Below, piece after piece: positions 60,403 through 64,000 of a DNA stretch of 64,000 nucleotides. Location of the stretch: positions 310,001-374,000 of the forward strand of contig CP188828.1 of NCBI GenBank assembly GCA_050110875.1, in the 5' to 3' direction. Origin of the DNA: Methyloligella sp050110875. GTDB lineage: Bacteria > Pseudomonadota > Alphaproteobacteria > Rhizobiales > Methyloligellaceae. Made by a program: the position numbers and the translations under genes. The notes under the pieces were generated by a model, which was given only the letters and a program-made list of their open reading frames with translations, made no database searches and was not told where the DNA came from. How positions within the stretch are numbered: the first letter of the stretch is position 1; the number at the start of each line of letters is the position of its first letter.

Positions 60403-60433
60403 GGAATCCGGTTAGCCCATTGCGGGCTGGCGC

Positions 60434-61156
60434 TCAAGGCGACGTTTTCAGCCGCTGCATCAGCCGCTCGCGGGCGGCGGGCAGCGCCTCGCCGTGGGGG
60501 GCGTAGATATCCCGGTCGAGGAAGTGGCCTGAGAGGCGGAAGCCGTCGACGATGTCGCCGGGCTCGGCGGCGGCCTCCTCGTCCAGAAGGAAGGCCGGCA
60601 AGCGGAAGAGCTTATCCGCGTATGGCTCGCCCGCCTGTTTCGAGACCGCCCGGCCCGATTTCGGCGAGACATAGACCAGGTCTTCCGTGGTGCCTGTCGC
60701 GGCGCATTCGGACAGATCGATGCCGAAGCCCATATCGGCGAGGAATTCCAGCTCCCAGCGCACCAGCCGCGCCGGCCAGAGCTTCGAGTCTCCAAGCGCC
60801 TCGAGCACGGCACGGGCGCTGTGATAAAGGGCCGGGTGCGGATCGCGCTCCGGCAACATGCGCGCCATGGACGTCAGAGACTCGATGCAAAGCAGCGCCG
60901 CCGGATCGTCCAGCACCCCTGCCGCATAGGCCTGCATCAGCTCCACGGTGACGGAGCCGAGATGCTCCGGCAGGCGCGCCCGCCAGGTGATATGCAGCAG
61001 ATTGCTGGGCTGGAGCAGCGGCCGGAGGCGGCGCGAGCGGCCGCCGCGCACGAGGCCGAGATGGCGGCCGTGCTGCTCGGTCAGAAGCTCGGCGATGGCG
61101 TTCGCTTCGCCAAGCGGCCGGGTGGAGAGAAGAATGCCGTCGTCGCGCCAGTCCAT
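60434..61156 (-). CDS. recO: DNA repair protein RecO
   Basis: 240 aa. The N-terminal OB fold begins DWRDDGILLSTRPLGEANAIAELLTEQHG, with the family's RGGRSRRLRPLLQPSNL segment. The C-terminal helical domain lacks the four zinc Cys seen in E. coli-type proteins, but has FGIDLSECAATGTTEDLVYVSPKSGRAV with a single Cys. It loads RecA with RecR. It follows era, 15 bases after its stop, and lies near rnc and lepB in the usual order. Confidence 0.93.
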   Translation of the reverse strand: MDWRDDGILLSTRPLGEANAIAELLTEQHGRHLGLVRGGRSRRLRPLLQPSNLLHITWRARLPEHLGSVTVELMQAYAAGVLDDPAALLCIESLTSMARMLPERDPHPALYHSARAVLEALGDSKLWPARLVRWELEFLADMGFGIDLSECAATGTTEDLVYVSPKSGRAVSKQAGEPYADKLFRLPAFLLDEEAAAEPGDIVDGFRLSGHFLDRDIYAPHGEALPAARERLMQRLKTSP

Positions 61157-61171
61157 GTGGCGGATTAGGCC

Positions 61172-62116
61172 CTACTCGGTCGGATAGTCCAGCCCCATCT
61201 CGCGATAGCGTTCCGGGTCTTCGCCCCAGCGTCCGCGGACCTTCACGAAGAGGAAGAGGTGGACGGGCTGCTCGGCGATCTCCGCGATCTCGGCACGGGC
61301 GGCCTGGCCGATCTCCTTGATGGTCTGCCCCTTGGCGCCGAGGACGATCTTCTTTTGGCTATCGCGCTCGACGAAGATGGTCTGCTCGATCCTGGCGCTG
61401 CCGTCCCGCAAGGTCTTCCATTCGGTGGTCTCCACGGTGAGCGCATAAGGCAGCTCCTCGTGGAGCCGCAGGAACAGCTTCTCCCGGGTGATCTCGGCGG
61501 CCGCCTGACGGAGCGGCGCATCGGTGAGCTGGTCTTCGGGGAAGAGCCAGGGCCCCGGCGGCATGCTCTCGGCAAGATATGTCTTGAGATCCGCCACGCC
61601 GTCGCCGTTCAAAGCCGAGATCATGAAGGTCTGATCGAAGCTTCCAGCCGCGGCAAGCTCGGCCACGAGTCCCAGAAGCTTCGGTTTCTTGACGAGATCG
61701 ACCTTATTGATGGCGAGCGCTGCCGGCACCTTCATATCGGCAAGCTTCTCGATCACCGCCATGGCCTGCTCGTCGGCCCCGCGGCGCGCATCGATCACCA
61801 GCAGCACAAGATCGGCATCCCCTGCCCGATCCCAGGCGGTCGCGGTCATGGCCCGATCGAGGCGGCGCTTGGGCTGGAAGATGCCCGGGGTATCCACCAG
61901 GACGATCTGGCTGTCGCCCTGAAGCGCAATGCCTCGCACCGGCCCGCGCGTCGTTTGGGCCTTATGGGTGACGATGGAGATCTTGGCGCCGACCAAGGCA
62001 TTGGTCAGGGTCGACTTGCCGCTATTGGGCGCACCGATCAGGGCGACGAAACCGCAGCGGCGCTCTCCCTCGGCGGCCTTATCGGCTTTTGGATGTAACG
62101 TGTTCTTCTCGCTCAT
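61172..62116 (-). CDS. era: GTPase Era
   Basis: 314 aa. The GTPase domain shows G1 GAPNSGKSTLTNALVG, G3 DTPGIF, G4 NKVDL and switch I region TTRGPVRGI. A C-terminal KH domain has IFVERDSQKKIVLGAKGQTIKEIG. It supports 30S assembly by binding the 3' end of 16S rRNA. Its start overlaps the rnc stop by four bases, so the two are translationally coupled. Confidence 0.97.
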   Translation of the reverse strand: MSEKNTLHPKADKAAEGERRCGFVALIGAPNSGKSTLTNALVGAKISIVTHKAQTTRGPVRGIALQGDSQIVLVDTPGIFQPKRRLDRAMTATAWDRAGDADLVLLVIDARRGADEQAMAVIEKLADMKVPAALAINKVDLVKKPKLLGLVAELAAAGSFDQTFMISALNGDGVADLKTYLAESMPPGPWLFPEDQLTDAPLRQAAAEITREKLFLRLHEELPYALTVETTEWKTLRDGSARIEQTIFVERDSQKKIVLGAKGQTIKEIGQAARAEIAEIAEQPVHLFLFVKVRGRWGEDPERYREMGLDYPTE

Positions 62117-62823
62117 GGCTCGACGCTGTCCCAGACGCCTTCACGGATCAGAACGGCCAATGCCGCGGCCTGCTCGGCGGCGCGTTTGCTGGGGCCTTTG
62201 CCCTGGGCCGAATCCAGCCCTTCGATCTGCACCTCGGCGGTAAATTCCGGCGCGTGATCCGGGCCGTGGCGGTCGACCTCCACATAACGGGGCAGCGGCA
62301 GCTTTCGGCCTTGCGCCCATTCCTGAAGCACCGACTTGGCATCCGCCGCGGCAACGTCCAGCTCGCCCAAATGAGGCGTCCAATCCCGGTGGACGAGCTC
62401 CTTCGCGACGTCGTAGCCGCCGTCGCAGTGAATCGCGCCGAGCACGGCCTCGCAGGCATTGGCGAGAATGGTCATCTTCCTGCGTCCTCCGCTACCGGCC
62501 TCGCCACCGCTCATCACGAGATATTTGCCGAGATCCCAGTCTTGGGCGACGTCCGCGCAGGTCTGGGCGCGCACCAGATGATTGAACCAGCGGGCGAGCT
62601 CGCCTTCCCGCGCTTCCGGAAATCTGCTGGTGAGCAGCTCGGCCACGGCCAGGCCGAGCACCCTGTCGCCGAGAAACTCGAGCCGTTCGTTGTCGTCATC
62701 GGCGGCATCGACGGCGCGGGCCGAAGAATGAGTCAATGCCAGTTTGAGTAGCTCGAGATCCTTGAACGAATAGCCCAGACGAGCAGCCAGCGCCTGAAGC
62801 GCCTTATCGGACGTCTCGGCCAA
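62113..62823 (-). CDS. rnc: ribonuclease III
   Basis: 236 aa from TTG 62823, two bases after the lepB stop and aligned with the family N-terminus (ALQALAARLGYSF). ATG 62874 would add 17 residues and overlap lepB by 49 bp. The catalytic motif NERLEFLGDRVLGL carries the Glu/Asp metal site; HxSA-like THSSARAV precedes it. The dsRNA-binding domain (about 160-230) has YVEVDRHGPDHAPEFTAEVQIEG and KRAAEQAAALAVL. It processes rRNA. Confidence 0.95.
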   Translation of the reverse strand: MAETSDKALQALAARLGYSFKDLELLKLALTHSSARAVDAADDDNERLEFLGDRVLGLAVAELLTSRFPEAREGELARWFNHLVRAQTCADVAQDWDLGKYLVMSGGEAGSGGRRKMTILANACEAVLGAIHCDGGYDVAKELVHRDWTPHLGELDVAAADAKSVLQEWAQGRKLPLPRYVEVDRHGPDHAPEFTAEVQIEGLDSAQGKGPSKRAAEQAAALAVLIREGVWDSVEP

Positions 62824-62825
62824 GC

Positions 62826-63572
62826 CTAGCGCACCAGATCGAAGATCCGCGAGCCGCGGATGGCGGTCGGCCATTTCCAGACCTGCCAGAAATGGGCGCC
62901 CTCGCCGAGGGAGAAGAAGATGATCTGCGCGTGGCCGATGAGGTTCTCGAACGGCACGTAGCCAACCTCCGAGAGGAAGCGGCTATCGGTCGAGTTGTCC
63001 CGGTTGTCGCCCATCATGAAGAGATGGCCTTCCGGCACCTCATAGACCTCGGTATTGTCGCTCATCCCCTCCTGCACCGTATCGAGCACGCGGTAGCTGA
63101 CACCGTTGGGCAGCGTTTCGCGATATTGCGGCAGGTTGCGCACGCGCCCCGTCGGTCCTTCATAGGCCAGATCCTCGATCCGCTCCTTCTTCACCTCCTT
63201 GCCATTGATGAAGAGAGTGCCGTGCCTGACCTGGATCTTGTCGCCGGGAAGGCCGATCACGCGCTTGATGTAATCGGTCTCGTTGTCGGTGGGCAGCTTG
63301 AAGACGACGACATCGCCGCGATTCGGCATGGAGCCGAAGATGCGGCCCGAGAATAGGTCCGGGCTGAAGGGAATCGAATAGCGGCTATAGCCGTAGCTGT
63401 ATTTGGAGACGAAGAGATAATCGCCGATGAGCAGCGTCGGGATCATCGAGCCGGATGGAATATTGAACGGCTGAAACAGAAAAATGCGCACGAAGAGCGC
63501 CAGCAGCAATGCCGGAATGATGACGGTGGTAAAGCTGCTCTTCTGCTGCGTCCGCTCCGCTTGGACACTCAT
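62826..63572 (-). CDS. lepB: signal peptidase I
   Basis: 248 aa. One N-terminal TM (TTVIIPALLLALFVRIFLF). The catalytic Ser is in IPSGSMIPTLLIGDYL and Lys in DYIKRVIGLPGDKI; the box MGDNRDNSTDSR is conserved. It cleaves Sec and Tat signal peptides at the periplasmic face. Upstream acpS and downstream rnc-era-recO form the conserved alphaproteobacterial block. Confidence 0.97.
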   Translation of the reverse strand: MSVQAERTQQKSSFTTVIIPALLLALFVRIFLFQPFNIPSGSMIPTLLIGDYLFVSKYSYGYSRYSIPFSPDLFSGRIFGSMPNRGDVVVFKLPTDNETDYIKRVIGLPGDKIQVRHGTLFINGKEVKKERIEDLAYEGPTGRVRNLPQYRETLPNGVSYRVLDTVQEGMSDNTEVYEVPEGHLFMMGDNRDNSTDSRFLSEVGYVPFENLIGHAQIIFFSLGEGAHFWQVWKWPTAIRGSRIFDLVR

Positions 63573-63668
63573 GCGGATGATCTCCTCGTTGAAAATAGGT
63601 CGCCCGGCCCGAGGCTCATGCCTATAGACCTTCGCCCACGCCGGCGCAAATCGGCCTCGCTGCGCAAT

Positions 63669-64000
63669 TCAGCCCTGCATGGACGTCTTGATGGCCGAGA
63701 TGATGACGATCGCCTGGGCGGTGGGAAAGTCGTCGGTGATGGTGAGGTCGATGCGGGTTTCGTGGCCTTCCGGCGTGATCCGCTCCAATGCGCGCAAGGC
63801 ACCGCCGGTCAGTTCCATGGTCGGACGGCCTGAAACGAGATTGACCACGCCCATATCCTTCCAGAAGACGCCTTCTCGGAAGCCTGTGCCGAGCGCCTTG
63901 GAGCACGCCTCCTTGGCCGCGAAGCGTTTGGCGTAGGATGCGGCGCGGGCGGCGCGGGCATCCGATTTCTGCCGCTCGATATCGGTGAAGATACGGTCGA
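63669..64000 (-). CDS. acpS: holo-[acyl-carrier-protein] synthase, partial (5' end beyond window)
   Basis: 110 C-terminal residues are visible; the frame continues past the right edge. DRIFTDIERQ, the metal-binding KRFAAKEACSKALGTG and FWKDMGVVNLVSGRPTMEL are the family's motifs. It transfers phosphopantetheine from CoA to apo-ACP. lepB follows 97 bases downstream on the same strand. The N-terminus, including the first Asp ligand, is not seen. Confidence 0.94.
   Translation of the reverse strand, partial: DRIFTDIERQKSDARAARAASYAKRFAAKEACSKALGTGFREGVFWKDMGVVNLVSGRPTMELTGGALRALERITPEGHETRIDLTITDDFPTAQAIVIISAIKTSMQG

Overview
The window is a dense, high-GC chromosomal segment from an alphaproteobacterium, most likely of the order Hyphomicrobiales. 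Three gene sets point there: an NDUFS4-like complex I subunit, the ALA-synthase (Shemin) route to haem with heme A synthase, and a MarR regulator next to an L,D-transpeptidase (LdtR/LdtP arrangement). Conserved alphaproteobacterial gene orders agree: hom-glpX-recJ, ribD-ribE-ribBA-ribH-nusB-thiL, acpS-lepB-rnc-era-recO. Most of the window is core genome. Genus and species cannot be read from the sequence alone.

Layout. 1-3482: the 3' end of an SDR oxidoreductase, a LysR regulator divergent from a Tat-exported alpha/beta hydrolase, and a prokaryotic pentameric ligand-gated ion channel. 3495-5941: a small inserted element at tRNA-Arg(TCT), described below. 6010-14663: complex I subunit, tRNA-Pro, DUF192 protein, two-domain cold shock protein, glyoxalase I, tRNA-Glu, then recJ, glpX, hom and an aminotransferase. 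14948-23834: a 54-residue membrane protein, PHA synthase, argC, rpsI/rplM, enoyl-CoA hydratase, CoA-binding protein, metY, heme A synthase. 23842-33884: an exopolysaccharide locus with a deacetylase, a CelD-like acyltransferase, a Wzc-like chain-length protein, a Wza-like exporter, a glycosyltransferase, an initiating sugar-phosphate transferase and an O-antigen ligase/polymerase-like protein. 33930-41346: tRNA-Pro, merR-ihfA-fabH-plsX-yceD, cytochrome bc1 chaperone, bamE and the proton-pumping pyrophosphatase. 41543-48334: the thiL/nusB/riboflavin cluster, nrdR and glyA. 48526-57151: hemA, the L,D-transpeptidase with its MarR regulator, a 3-hydroxyisobutyryl-CoA hydrolase, extensin-like protein, hemB, a secreted protein of unknown role and an RDD protein. 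57298-64000: bpt, parC, recO, era, rnc, lepB and the 3' part of acpS.

The most unusual region is 3495-5941. An exact 48-bp direct repeat, the 3' half of tRNA-Arg(TCT) plus eight flanking bases, brackets a 2.4-kb A/T-richer segment. This is the classical footprint of site-specific integration into a tRNA gene, yet no integrase lies inside. The segment carries one three-gene operon: a two-TM coiled-coil protein, an ImmA/IrrE-type HEXXH metallopeptidase and a protein resembling the Beta-protein family. Immediately upstream of the first gene is a perfect alphaproteobacterial LexA box (GTTC-N7-GTTC). I read this as an integrase-less, SOS-controlled cassette, possibly a stress-response or phage-defence system. 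Its function is inferred, not shown.

Other points of note are a pentameric ligand-gated channel, a Wzc-like protein whose kinase-like domain has lost its Walker A motif, a start codon held in the loop of a perfect 10-bp hairpin in the exopolysaccharide locus, and several clean palindromes that look like operators.
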